Shown here in pieces: positions 7,991-16,400 of a stretch of DNA of 51,929 nucleotides; the first letter of the stretch is position 1, and every line of letters starts with the position of its first letter. Position numbers and translations under genes: made by a program. This DNA is from an uncultured Agrococcus sp. (GTDB lineage: Bacteria > Actinomycetota > Actinomycetes > Actinomycetales > Microbacteriaceae), in contig NZ_CAMEFJ010000011.1 of the NCBI RefSeq assembly GCF_945915485.1, positions 1 through 51,929 on the forward strand, written 5' to 3'. The notes beneath the pieces are model-generated. The model was not told the origin of the DNA. It did no database searches and saw only the letters and a list, made by a program, of their open reading frames with translations.

Positions 7991-9040
7991 GTGCACGGCG
8001 AGTACAAGGTCCCGGGCGGAAAGCTCGTGGTTGTTGATCTTGAAGAGGTTGACGGCAAGATTGCGAACTTTCAACTCGCGGGTGACTTCTTTCTCGAACC
8101 GGACGAAGCGCTCGACGCGATCAACGCCGCCGTTGAAGGGCTGCCCGCTTCCGCGCCGGCATCCCGCATCGGCGAGGTAGTTCGTGAGGCGCTCCCCGCG
8201 GATGCGAACCTGCTGGGATTCACGCCCGAGTCGGTCGGCGTCGCAGTGCGTCGCGCGCTGCGGAACGCGAGCTCGTTCGAAGACTACGACTGGTCGATCA
8301 TCGTCGACGAAGCTCGCGAGCCGATCGAGCACGTTGCTCTCGACGAAGTGCTCACGCGCGAAGTCGGGGAGGGGCGAAGGGGCCCAACGCTGCGCTTCTG
8401 GGCGCTCAGCAAGGCGGGTGCGTACCTCGGTTCCTTCCAGTCGTATCGCAATGAGATCGACGGCGACGGCGCAAGGAAGCACGATGTGCAAGTCGTGCGG
8501 CGCATCACCGGCGGCGGCGCGATGTTCGCCGAGCCCGACAACGTCATAACGTATTCGCTGTACGTGCCAGGCGAACTCGTGCGCGGCATGAGCTTCGCCG
8601 AGTCGTACGAGTTTCTCGACTCGTGGGTGCTCGAAGGGCTTCGCGAGCTCGGCATCGATGCGCGGTACGAACCGCTCAACGACATCACTTCGCCGGGGGG
8701 CAAGATCGGAGGCGCAGCGCAGAAGCGACTCGGCTCCGGTGCAGTTCTGCACCACGCGACCATGTCGTACGACATCGACGCCGACAAGATGCTCGAAGTG
8801 CTGCGCATCGGCCGCGAGAAACTGAGCGACAAGGGCACCACCAGCGCGAAGAAGCGTGTTGACCCATTGCGCTCGCAGACGGGCATGGCTCGTGACGACG
8901 TCCAAGCGTCGCTGCTCGGCACGTTCCGTCGGCTCTACGGCGGCGCGGACGACACCGTGCGCCCGGAGGAGCTCTCGGAGGCACAAGGGTTGATCGAGAC
9001 GAAGTTCTCGCAGGAGAAGTGGTTGCGGCGGGTCGTCTAG
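7991..9040 (+). CDS. Lipoate-protein ligase A family, N-terminal accessory domain
   Basis: 349-residue enzyme that attaches lipoate (or octanoate) to lipoyl domains of 2-oxoacid dehydrogenases and GcvH via an adenylate. Catalytic-domain motifs are RRITGGGA at 170-177 and the lysine loop GGKIGGAAQKR with Lys238. The first ~50 residues (EYKVPGGKLVVVD, then GDFFLEPDEAL) look like the accessory domain that is C-terminal in E. coli LplA, so domain order is swapped here. The GTG at 7991 has AAGGAGG 4 nt upstream. The gene converges with the racemase-family gene, sharing a hairpin that overlaps both stop codons. lplA is the likely name, but specificity for lipoate versus octanoate is not decided. 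Confidence 0.85.
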   Translation: MHGEYKVPGGKLVVVDLEEVDGKIANFQLAGDFFLEPDEALDAINAAVEGLPASAPASRIGEVVREALPADANLLGFTPESVGVAVRRALRNASSFEDYDWSIIVDEAREPIEHVALDEVLTREVGEGRRGPTLRFWALSKAGAYLGSFQSYRNEIDGDGARKHDVQVVRRITGGGAMFAEPDNVITYSLYVPGELVRGMSFAESYEFLDSWVLEGLRELGIDARYEPLNDITSPGGKIGGAAQKRLGSGAVLHHATMSYDIDADKMLEVLRIGREKLSDKGTTSAKKRVDPLRSQTGMARDDVQASLLGTFRRLYGGADDTVRPEELSEAQGLIETKFSQEKWLRRVV

Positions 9041-9072
9041 CGCTTCTCCCGGGGTCGGGGCGAGAGCGCTAG
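9037..9072. terminator. Bidirectional hairpin over two convergent stop codons
   Basis: Perfect 8-bp arms CTAGCGCT and AGCGCTAG enclose a 20-nt loop. The left arm contains the TAG of the lipoate ligase gene (9038-9040) and the right arm the TAG of the convergent racemase gene (9069-9071). Its position suggests a shared terminator, though no T-run follows on either side. Confidence 0.5.
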
Positions 9073-10055
9073 CGCAGCGAGAAGCCGATGTTGAGCGGGT
9101 CGTGCTCGTCGCGCTCGAACGTGCTGCTGCCGACGCGGTAGGGAGTGCCGGTCACCTCGGGTGTTATCGAGCCGTCTTCGTGCTCCGCCGCGACCCGAGC
9201 AGTGAATCGTGTGCCGATGATGGAGTCGTGCGTCAGCACTTCATCAGCCGCCAGCCTGCCGGTCGCGTGCAGCAGCGTGGTGCGAGTCGCGGTACCGGAC
9301 CCGCACGGCGAGCGGTCGACCTCACCGTCGGCGAAGACCGTGATGTTCCGTTGATGAGGGCCCGTGGGCAGGTCGCCGAGGTCGTCGAACAGGATCGTGC
9401 CGTAGACGCCGGAGAGACGCGCATCCGCCAGTTGGGCATCCGGATGCTCGTTGAGCGCCCACTTGATCTCTCGACCGATCGCGATCAACTCCGAAGTCTG
9501 CTCCGGCACGACCGCGAGCCCGACAGCCGATGCGGGCAGCGTCGCGTACACGGCACCCGCGAAGACGAGGTCGACCGTCACGCTGCCACGAGAGGTCTCC
9601 AGCGGGATGCCGAATCGCAGCATTCGGGATGCCACGTTCCGGAAGGTCACCGACGTCGTGCGCCCCTCCTCTCGATGCACCGTCGCCTGCACTCGGCCGC
9701 TCGGCACGTCGATCGTGACGGTCGCTTCGCCGTCGTAAGGGGCATCCACGAGGCCGTGTTCCACGGCCCATGCACCGAGCGCCATGGAGCCGTGCCCGCA
9801 CGCGGTCGAGAATCCGTCCTTGTGCCAGAAGAGCACGCCCAAGTCTGCTCCGTCGTCGTCGGGCGGCGTGACGAACCCGCCGTACATGTCGTCGTGACCG
9901 CGCGGTTCGAGACAGAGAAAACGGCGGAGCTCATCGACGGGCCCGTCCATCGCGTTGACGCGACGCTCTGCGACAGTGGTGCCGCGCGTTTCGACGTCGC
10001 GCACGATGCGGAACGGTTCGCCAGCCGTATGCCAGTCCTCAGTGGTGATGCGCAT
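9069..10055 (-). CDS. Proline racemase / hydroxyproline epimerase or dehydratase family
   Basis: 328-residue member of the proline racemase superfamily. Two catalytic cysteines are present: Cys86 in ACGHGS and Cys251 in DRSPCGSGT. That pair is the signature of racemases and epimerases. The scaffold, however, resembles trans-3-hydroxy-L-proline dehydratases (EPRGHDDMYGG, LGVLFWHKDG, ALGAWAVEHGLV), where the second cysteine is normally Thr. The sequence therefore leaves proline racemase, 4-hydroxyproline 2-epimerase and 3-hydroxyproline dehydratase open. It is the third gene of an operon with an MHS-type transporter and an ornithine-cyclodeaminase-family gene 10 nt upstream; that reductase type often converts pyrroline-2-carboxylate to proline, which favours a hydroxyproline or D-amino-acid route. 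Confidence 0.82.
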   Translation of the reverse strand: MRITTEDWHTAGEPFRIVRDVETRGTTVAERRVNAMDGPVDELRRFLCLEPRGHDDMYGGFVTPPDDDGADLGVLFWHKDGFSTACGHGSMALGAWAVEHGLVDAPYDGEATVTIDVPSGRVQATVHREEGRTTSVTFRNVASRMLRFGIPLETSRGSVTVDLVFAGAVYATLPASAVGLAVVPEQTSELIAIGREIKWALNEHPDAQLADARLSGVYGTILFDDLGDLPTGPHQRNITVFADGEVDRSPCGSGTATRTTLLHATGRLAADEVLTHDSIIGTRFTARVAAEHEDGSITPEVTGTPYRVGSSTFERDEHDPLNIGFSLR

Positions 10056-10065
10056 TGCCGTCCAA

Positions 10066-10986
10066 TCAGTCGGCGAGTAACGAGGCTACGACAAGGTCCT
10101 GCCACCCCATGCCTGCGGTTTTGATGATGCGGGGCCGTGAGAAGTCGGGCTGCACCGTGCCGCGGACGACATCGACCATCGGCACGAGATCGTCCGCGCT
10201 CATGAGCCCCTCGTCGATGGCCATCGTCGCGTCCCCGCACTCGCGCAGAGCCACCTCCACGGATTCGATGACGGTCTGCGAACGTGCGACGAGCGGACCA
10301 GGAAGCTCACGGCGATCCGTCTCGTGCGACCCCACGGCAGCGATGGCGGGAGCACCGGCGATGGTGTCGTCGAACAGCGGTGCCGCAGCCGTGGTCGCAG
10401 TGACGATGATGTCTGCCGAGGCGATCTCCTCGCCCGTGCCGACCGTGACGGGCACGCCGTACGCGCTCGCCGTATCCGCTGCCGCTTCCGCCTTCTCTCG
10501 ATCGCGACCGACGAGCGTTATGCGTTCGAGCTGCGGCCTGATCGCCAGCATCGCCTCGACGTGGCGGATGCCCTGCGGGCCGGTGCCGAAGACGACGAGT
10601 TCGCGAGCGTTCGGAACAGCGAGCAGGTCGATGATCGCGGCCGACACCGCAGGTGTGCGAATGCTCGTCAGCTCCGTGCCGTCCATCAGGGCGACGGGGC
10701 TCAGCGTCTCGGCATCGAGCAGGATGTACACGGCTTGAATGCGATCGAGCCCTCGCTCGGTGTTGGCCGGTGCGACCGTGGCGAATTTCTGCCCTGCGAA
10801 GCGGCCAACCTCGGCGGGCATCAGCAGCAATTGGCCGTGCTCGACTTGCTCGATGCGGCGCTGCAGCGCATTTGCCGGGTCGAACTCCTGCAGTGCTTGT
10901 TGCAGCGCGCGCGTCGCATCCAGCATGGAGACGCGTTCGGCGATCTGTGCAGCGTTGATGAGAGGAAGTGTGGTGATGTCGAACAC
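10066..10986 (-). CDS. Ornithine cyclodeaminase/mu-crystallin family reductase
   Basis: 306-residue Rossmann-fold protein of the OCD/mu-crystallin family. The nucleotide-binding loop FGTGPQGIRHVEA and the segments TSIRTPAVSA and ERITLVGRDREKAE are typical. Members are ornithine cyclodeaminases, alanine dehydrogenases, or NAD(P)H-dependent pyrroline-2-carboxylate/piperideine-2-carboxylate reductases. Next to a proline-racemase-family gene the reductase role, making L-proline from the dehydration product of 3-hydroxyproline, is the best inference. The GTG at 10986 follows AAAGGA by 5 nt. About 80 nt separate it from the transporter gene upstream on the same strand. Confidence 0.85.
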   Translation of the reverse strand: MFDITTLPLINAAQIAERVSMLDATRALQQALQEFDPANALQRRIEQVEHGQLLLMPAEVGRFAGQKFATVAPANTERGLDRIQAVYILLDAETLSPVALMDGTELTSIRTPAVSAAIIDLLAVPNARELVVFGTGPQGIRHVEAMLAIRPQLERITLVGRDREKAEAAADTASAYGVPVTVGTGEEIASADIIVTATTAAAPLFDDTIAGAPAIAAVGSHETDRRELPGPLVARSQTVIESVEVALRECGDATMAIDEGLMSADDLVPMVDVVRGTVQPDFSRPRIIKTAGMGWQDLVVASLLAD

Positions 10987-11064
10987 GGTGTCCTTTCGGT
11001 GGCATTACGTTTGCGGTGCGGCCCCAGGCTGTTTCGAATAGACCGCAGGGCCCGCACCAAGCGG

Positions 11065-12429
11065 CTACTTCGCTGACTCGGCGGCTTCGTCGGTCTCCTC
11101 GGCGTCGTAGCTGATGCCGAGCGTCTGCAGGCGAGCCGACTCGAGGCGTCGCACGGGGCCGGCGAGGGCGACCGCGACGATCGAGATGACCGCGAGGGCC
11201 GCGAGGTAGATCGCGATAGGCACCCACGAGTCGTCGTAGCGCGAGAGCAGCCAGGTGGCGATGAGCGGGGCGGTGCCGCCTGCGAGGGCAGCACCGATCT
11301 GGTAACCCAGCGTCACGCCCGTGTAACGAACGCGGGTACTGAAGATCTCGGAGGTCAGCGTCCCGAGCGTGGCCGTGATGGGAGGCCAGATGATGCCGAG
11401 GCCGACGATGACGGCGGCGTAGACGGCCCAGTTCATCTGCAGCCCGAGCAGCATGAAGAACGGGGCTGCGAAGAGACCGATCAATGCCGTGCCGGTGATG
11501 TAAACCGTGGGCCTGCCGACGCGGTCGGAGAGCCTGCCCATGACCGGAATCAGGATCGTGCTCACGAGCGCACCCGCGCTCACGGCGTTCAGCACGGTCG
11601 AGCGCTGATAGTCGAGCACGCCGGTCGCGTAACTGACGACGAACGTCGCGAACACGTAGAAGGGAGCCGTTTCGATGACCTTCGCGCCGATCGCGACGAG
11701 CACGGAACGCCAGTGATACCGGAAGGTTTCGCTGATCGGCAGTTTCGCGACCTCACCGGTTTCCTTCGCCTGCCGGAACGCGGGGGTTTCTGCGAGGCTG
11801 TGCCTGATCCAGAGCCCGACGAACACCAGCACGATCGAGCCGATGAACGGGATGCGCCATCCCCAGCTCTCGAACTGCTCCGTCGGCAGTTGACTCACGG
11901 CTGAGAACGCGAGGGTCGCCATGAGCATGCCGATGGTGATGCCCATCTGCGGAACGGAACCGAACAGGCCGCGGCGGTTCTTCGGCGCGTACTCGTAAGC
12001 GAGCAACAGTGCGCCTCCCCATTCGCCACCGATCGCGAGGCCCTGGATGATGCGGCAGAGCACCAGGAGGATGGGAGCCAGGATGCCGGCCGTCTCGAAA
12101 GTCGGCAGCAGTCCGATCGCCACGGTCGCCCCGCCCATGAGCGAGAGGGTTATCACGAGCGTCTTCTTACGCCCGATGCGGTCGCCGATGTGCGCGAAGA
12201 ACACACCGCCGAACGGACGGATGAAGAACGTCAGCGACAGCGAAAGGTACGAGAGCATCAGCGAGACGAGCGGATCTTCCGACGGAAAGAAGTACTTGTC
12301 GAAGATGATTGCCGCTGCTGTCGCGTACAGGAAGAAATCGAACCACTCGATCGCGCTGCCCGACAGGCTGCCGATGAAGACCTTCCTGTTTGTCGCGGGT
12401 GCTCCCGCGACGGAAGTCTGGGATGACAT
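11065..12429 (-). CDS. MHS-family MFS transporter (proline/betaine/organic acid type)
   Basis: 454-residue major facilitator of the metabolite:H+ symporter family, twelve membrane helices. Diagnostic segments are GSAIEWFDFFLYATAAAIIF in helix 1, the loop 2-3 motif GDRIGRKKTL, GLAIGGEWGGALLLAYEYAP in helices 4-5, and GRLSDRVGRP in the second half. Family substrates include proline, betaine, shikimate, citrate and 2-oxoglutarate. As the first gene of an operon with a racemase-family enzyme and an OCD-family reductase, it probably imports the proline-like substrate they act on. The C-terminus carries an acidic tail (AEETDEAAES). ATG at 12429, with GGAAAG upstream. Confidence 0.88.
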   Translation of the reverse strand: MSSQTSVAGAPATNRKVFIGSLSGSAIEWFDFFLYATAAAIIFDKYFFPSEDPLVSLMLSYLSLSLTFFIRPFGGVFFAHIGDRIGRKKTLVITLSLMGGATVAIGLLPTFETAGILAPILLVLCRIIQGLAIGGEWGGALLLAYEYAPKNRRGLFGSVPQMGITIGMLMATLAFSAVSQLPTEQFESWGWRIPFIGSIVLVFVGLWIRHSLAETPAFRQAKETGEVAKLPISETFRYHWRSVLVAIGAKVIETAPFYVFATFVVSYATGVLDYQRSTVLNAVSAGALVSTILIPVMGRLSDRVGRPTVYITGTALIGLFAAPFFMLLGLQMNWAVYAAVIVGLGIIWPPITATLGTLTSEIFSTRVRYTGVTLGYQIGAALAGGTAPLIATWLLSRYDDSWVPIAIYLAALAVISIVAVALAGPVRRLESARLQTLGISYDAEETDEAAESAK

Positions 12430-12518
12430 AGGTGCTTTCCGTTCTTGATCAGGGCGACGGATCGCGAACAGGCCGTCCGGTCGTCATTGATCAGATGTAT
12501 TGAGGGGCGCCTTCAAGT

Positions 12519-12571
12519 CTGCACGATCGTACGGCAGAACTCGACGACAATATCTTGGCGTGATCGTGCAG
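12519..12571. promoter_or_regulatory. Inverted operator-like pair upstream of the transporter operon
   Basis: CTGCACGATC (12519-12528) and its exact reverse complement GATCGTGCAG (12562-12571) lie about 90-140 bp upstream of the transporter start, 33 bp apart. The left copy also extends into a near-palindrome GCACGATCGTAC. Such paired sites suit a dimeric repressor of the GntR or IclR kind; no such gene is adjacent. Confidence 0.4.
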
Positions 12572-12596
12572 TACTCCTAACGGATTCGTCGTCGGC

Positions 12597-12654
12597 TCAG
12601 GAGCGCCCGTCAGTTCAGGAGCGCCCGTCAGTTCAGGAACGCGCGTCAGTTCAG
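12597..12654. repeat. 18-bp tandem repeat, three copies
   Basis: Unit TCAGGAGCGCCCGTCAGT occurs at 12597-12614 and 12615-12632, with a third copy (two changes) at 12633-12650 and a TCAGG start of a fourth. The stop codon of the small membrane protein gene lies in the third copy. The unit is a multiple of three and in another minus-strand frame encodes repeated PELTGA, so slippage plus a frameshift could extend that protein. Confidence 0.8.
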
Positions 12655-13038
12655 GTCCGGCAGACCCGGGATCGTCAGCAGCCCCAAGCGCAGCCAGAGG
12701 ATCGACGACGCGATCGACAGGCCGAGTACGAGCAGCAGTGTTGCGGTGATGGCGATGAAGAGGCGCTGTCGCGCGCCCTCGGTTATGCGTCTGAATCCCC
12801 ACGCGATGGGGAGGCCGACGCACGCGATGATGAATGCGGCGCTGATGGCGACCCAGTGGGGAACGCAGGCGAGGAGGGCCAGCAATCCGGAGCCGACGGC
12901 AGCGAGGTAGGGAGGAGTTTCGGGTCGCTGGAACTCCGATGTCTCCTCGCCGGGTGCGGGTTCAGCGCGCTCAGGGATCGGCACCGAGACGCGAGGCTGC
13001 AGCTCGCCCCTGCGCACACGCTCGACATCATCCCTCAT
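12646..13038 (-). CDS. Hypothetical small membrane protein
   Basis: 130-residue protein with a charged, proline-rich N-terminus (PERAEPAPGEETSEFQRPET) followed by three hydrophobic stretches: about residues 45-59, 64-80 and 93-115. I recognise no family. The hydrophobic pattern, clean start and lack of competing genes on the other strand support a real gene, but there is no strong ribosome site. It lies between the transporter operon and putA on the same strand, without overlap to either. Its 3' end falls into an 18-bp tandem repeat, so the C-terminus may vary between strains. Confidence 0.55.
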   Translation of the reverse strand: MRDDVERVRRGELQPRVSVPIPERAEPAPGEETSEFQRPETPPYLAAVGSGLLALLACVPHWVAISAAFIIACVGLPIAWGFRRITEGARQRLFIAITATLLLVLGLSIASSILWLRLGLLTIPGLPDLN

Positions 13039-13312
13039 GGCCGTGCGCCTCCCGTGCCGGATGCGCGATCGGCTCCGGCAGCGTTCGCAGCGTGCGAGAG
13101 TGCCATGCTGCCAAGGTATCGCAGCGGCCTCGAGACATGGCCGAGAGGTGAAGCCACACGCATCGCCGCGAAGATGATTTTTTGCCGGTTGTGCCGAATG
13201 TATGGGTTTGCCCGAAGGTATGGATATTGGCCCGACATTGGGTCACCTGGGTCGATTGTCCATACGTTGGGCACCGTTCGCGCGTGTGGCCGGGATGGCT
13301 GCGTCCGAGCGT
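13039..13312. other. Intergenic region without recognisable gene
   Basis: The spacer between putA and the small membrane protein gene is about 360 bases. Apart from the long palindrome at its putA end, I see only a locally AT-richer stretch near 13165-13215; no convincing reading frame or RNA gene. Confidence 0.5.
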
Positions 13313-13365
13313 GGGTGCGAAAAACTTCGAAACATGACCGTCATGTTTCGAAGTTTTTCGCACCC
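13313..13365. terminator. Perfect 26-bp palindrome downstream of putA
   Basis: Two exactly complementary 26-nt arms around a single central C (13339); the outer ends read GGGTGCGAAAAAC and GTTTTTCGCACCC. It starts 36 bp after the putA stop (in putA direction). The position suggests a transcription terminator or processing hairpin; A/T runs inside the arms but no T-tail outside. A protein-binding or cruciform role is possible. Confidence 0.6.
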
Positions 13366-13400
13366 TGGGGACGGTGCTGAGCGGTTCCGGCCGAGTGCGG

Positions 13401-16400
13401 CTAGATCAGGTCGTCGCTCAGGCGGTTCGGCGTACCGAAGCGATGCGCCGTGATCGAGACGGCCTGCTCGTGCAGGAACGGCAGCATTGCGACGCGGCCG
13501 GCTCGCACCGACTCACCGGCGTAGACGGCGACATCCGGCTTGCCGTCGACGATGCGGAACACCTCGGATGCCCGCTCGGCTCGATCATCACCCGCGAGGA
13601 TTCGTACGCGAGCGGACGCCTGCGGGCCGTCCTGCGCGGCGAGTCCCTGCAGTCGTCGCTCCCAGGCCGCCTCGTTCTCGTAGACGAGCGTCGCACCCGC
13701 CTGCTGCGCGGCCTTCTCGACGGCATCCGGCAGCACGGTCGCAGCGCTCAGCGTCACGCGCGAGCCGGCTGCAGCACCCGCAGCGAGCTCACGGATGACC
13801 TGCTGCAGAGAAGCAGACGCCGCCGCCCGAATCGTGACAGGAACGGAGCGGTAGCGGAGTAGGTTCCGCTCGACCCCGAGACCCGTCGGGTCTGCTGCGA
13901 TGCCGAACTCTTCGCGCCAGGCTGCGGCGTCCGAGCTCAGCGCCTCTCGCAGCCACGCGAAGTCTTGCTCGCCGAGCGCATCCTCGCTCCGAGCCGCTTC
14001 AGCGGCACGCAGGAGCGCATCGGTCGCGGGCAACGGCTTCTCCTCGGAGGTGACTGGAGCGTCGTGCCAGTCGACAAGAGCGTGCAGGTAGCTGGGGCCG
14101 CCCGCCTTCGTGCCGTTGCCGATGGCCGACTTCTTCCAGCCGCCGAACGGCTGTCGCTGCACGATGGCGCCGGTGATGCCGCGGTTGACGTAGAGGTTGC
14201 CTGCTTGGATGCGGTCCAGCCAGGTGCGCAGCTCGTCACGGTCGAGTGAGTGCAGACCGCTCGTGAGGCCGTAGTCGATGTCGTTGACGATGTCGATCGC
14301 CTCGTCGAGGGTCTTCGCCGTCATGACGCCCAGGATCGGGCCGAAGTACTCGGTCAGGTGGTACTCGCTGCCGCGCTTGACACCCTCGCGGACGCCGGGG
14401 CTCCACAGCTTGTTGTCGCCGTTGCCATCGCGCGAGAGCGGGTGCTCGCTCGGGATCGGTTCGGGCTTGATGACCCACTGCTCTCCGGGGCTCAGCGTTG
14501 TGAGGCCGCGCAGCAGCTTGCCATCGGGGGCCGACACGACGGGGCCGATCTGCGACTCGAGATCGTCGGGGGTGCCGACCTTCATGGAGCGAACGGCGTC
14601 GAGCAACTGGCGGCGGAAGCGCTTGGAGGTTGCAACCGAACCGACCAGGATCACGAGCGACGCGGCGGAGCACTTCTGGCCCGCGTGGCCGAACGCCGAC
14701 TGCGCGACGTCCTTCGCGGCGAGGTCGAGATCCGCATTCGGTGTCACGATCAGCGCGTTCTTGCCGCTCGTCTCGGCCAGGAGCGGTAGGTCCTGGCGCA
14801 GTTCACGGAACTTCACGGCGGTCTCGTAGCCGCCGGTCAGGATCAATCGGTCGACCCGTTCGTCGGCGACGAGGGCGCTGCCGAGCGACCTGTCGCCGAA
14901 TTTGACGAGCTGCAGGACGTCCTTCGGGACTCCCGCCTCCCACAGGCACTCCACCATGACGGCGCCCGAGCGTGCAGCCTGCGAAGCGGGCTTGATGACG
15001 ACGGAGGAGCCGGCGGCGAGGGACGCGAGAACGCCTCCCGCAGGGATGGCGACGGGGAAGTTCCACGGCGGGATGACCGCGACCAGGTCCTTCGGCTCGG
15101 CGACGGCGCCGTCGACGGAGTCGAGCGCGCTGCCGAGCTTCGCGTAATAGTTCGCGAAGTCGATGGCCTCGGAAACTTCCGGGTCGCCCTGATCCAGGGT
15201 TTTGCCCGTCTCCGAACCCATGACTTCGAGGAGGTCGGCCCGACGGGCCTCCATCCGTTCGGCGGCGCGGTGCAGGATGCGCGAGCGCTCGAGCGAGCCG
15301 AGTGCCTGCCACGACTTCGCTGACTGCGTTCCACGTTCGACGAGTTCGTCCAGCTGTTCTTGCGTCTCGACCGTTGCGTCGCGCAGCGTCTGCACGCCGA
15401 GCTCCGACTCGACCATCCGATTCGCGATCGCGCGGCCCCAGATGCGGTTGCCCGCGAGATCCGGATCGGTGTCGGGGGCGTTCACGAAGCCCTTCTGGCC
15501 GGATGCGAGCGCTTCGATACGAGCCTCGGCTCCTTGCTCGTCGTACTTGCGGCGATCCTGCTGGCGGTTCGCGGTCGGTACGCCTTCGACGGGGTTGTTG
15601 AGCGAGGCGAGGAAGCGATCCTTCTCGCGCTCGAACAGGCCCTTGTCGTCGTGCAGCTCGAACACTGCCGACATGAAGTTCTCGTGGCTCGCGCCCTCTT
15701 CGAGACGACGGATCAGGTAGGCGATGGCGACGTCGAACTCTTCCGGGTGCACGACCGGCGTGTAGAGCAGCAGCTTGCCGACGTCGCGCTTCACGGCCTC
15801 CGCCTGCTCGGTCGCCATGCCGAGCAGCATCTCGAATTCGATGCCGGCCTCGACACCGCGTGCCTTGGCCAGCAGCCAGGAGAGCGCAAGGTCGAAGAGG
15901 TTGTGGCCTGCGACGCCGATGCGTACGTTGCCGATGCGATCGGGGTGCAGCGCATAGTCGAGCACTGCCTTGTAGCTGGAGTCAGAGTCCTGCTTCGAAC
16001 CCCAGGTTGCGAGTTCCCAGCCGCGGATCGCGGCGTCGACCTGCTCCATCGGGAGGTTCGCCCCCTTCACGACGCGGACTTTGGTGGGGGCGCCGCCGCG
16101 CGATACGCGCTCCGCCGACCACTCCTGCAGGTGCATCATGGCACCGAGCGCGTCGGGGAGGTACGCCTGCAGCACGATGCCGGCCTCGAGCTGCAGGAAC
16201 TCCGGTCGGCCGAGGATGCGCTTGAAGACCGCGATCGTCAGGTCGAGGTCCTTGTACTCCTCCATGTCGAGGTTGATGAACTTCGGTGCCGGGGTGGCCT
16301 TCGCAGCGATCTCGAACAGCGGCACGAGCTGCTGCTCGATGTGGTCGACCGCTTCGTCGAACGCCCAGTGATTGTGCGGCGCGACGGTCGACGAGACCTT

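Noticed and set aside
12491-12823. A minus-strand frame carrying PELTGA repeats as a separate gene
   Set aside because: It is the shifted frame of the 18-bp tandem repeat; only mentioned as a possible frameshift extension.
13313-13365. Considered as the end of an insertion sequence
   Set aside because: No transposase gene, no second inverted end and no target duplication visible nearby.
12445-13380. A 311-codon plus-strand frame across the repeat and small membrane protein
   Set aside because: Low-complexity, repeats QERPSVQ from the tandem repeat and reads through the long palindrome; no domain or start support.
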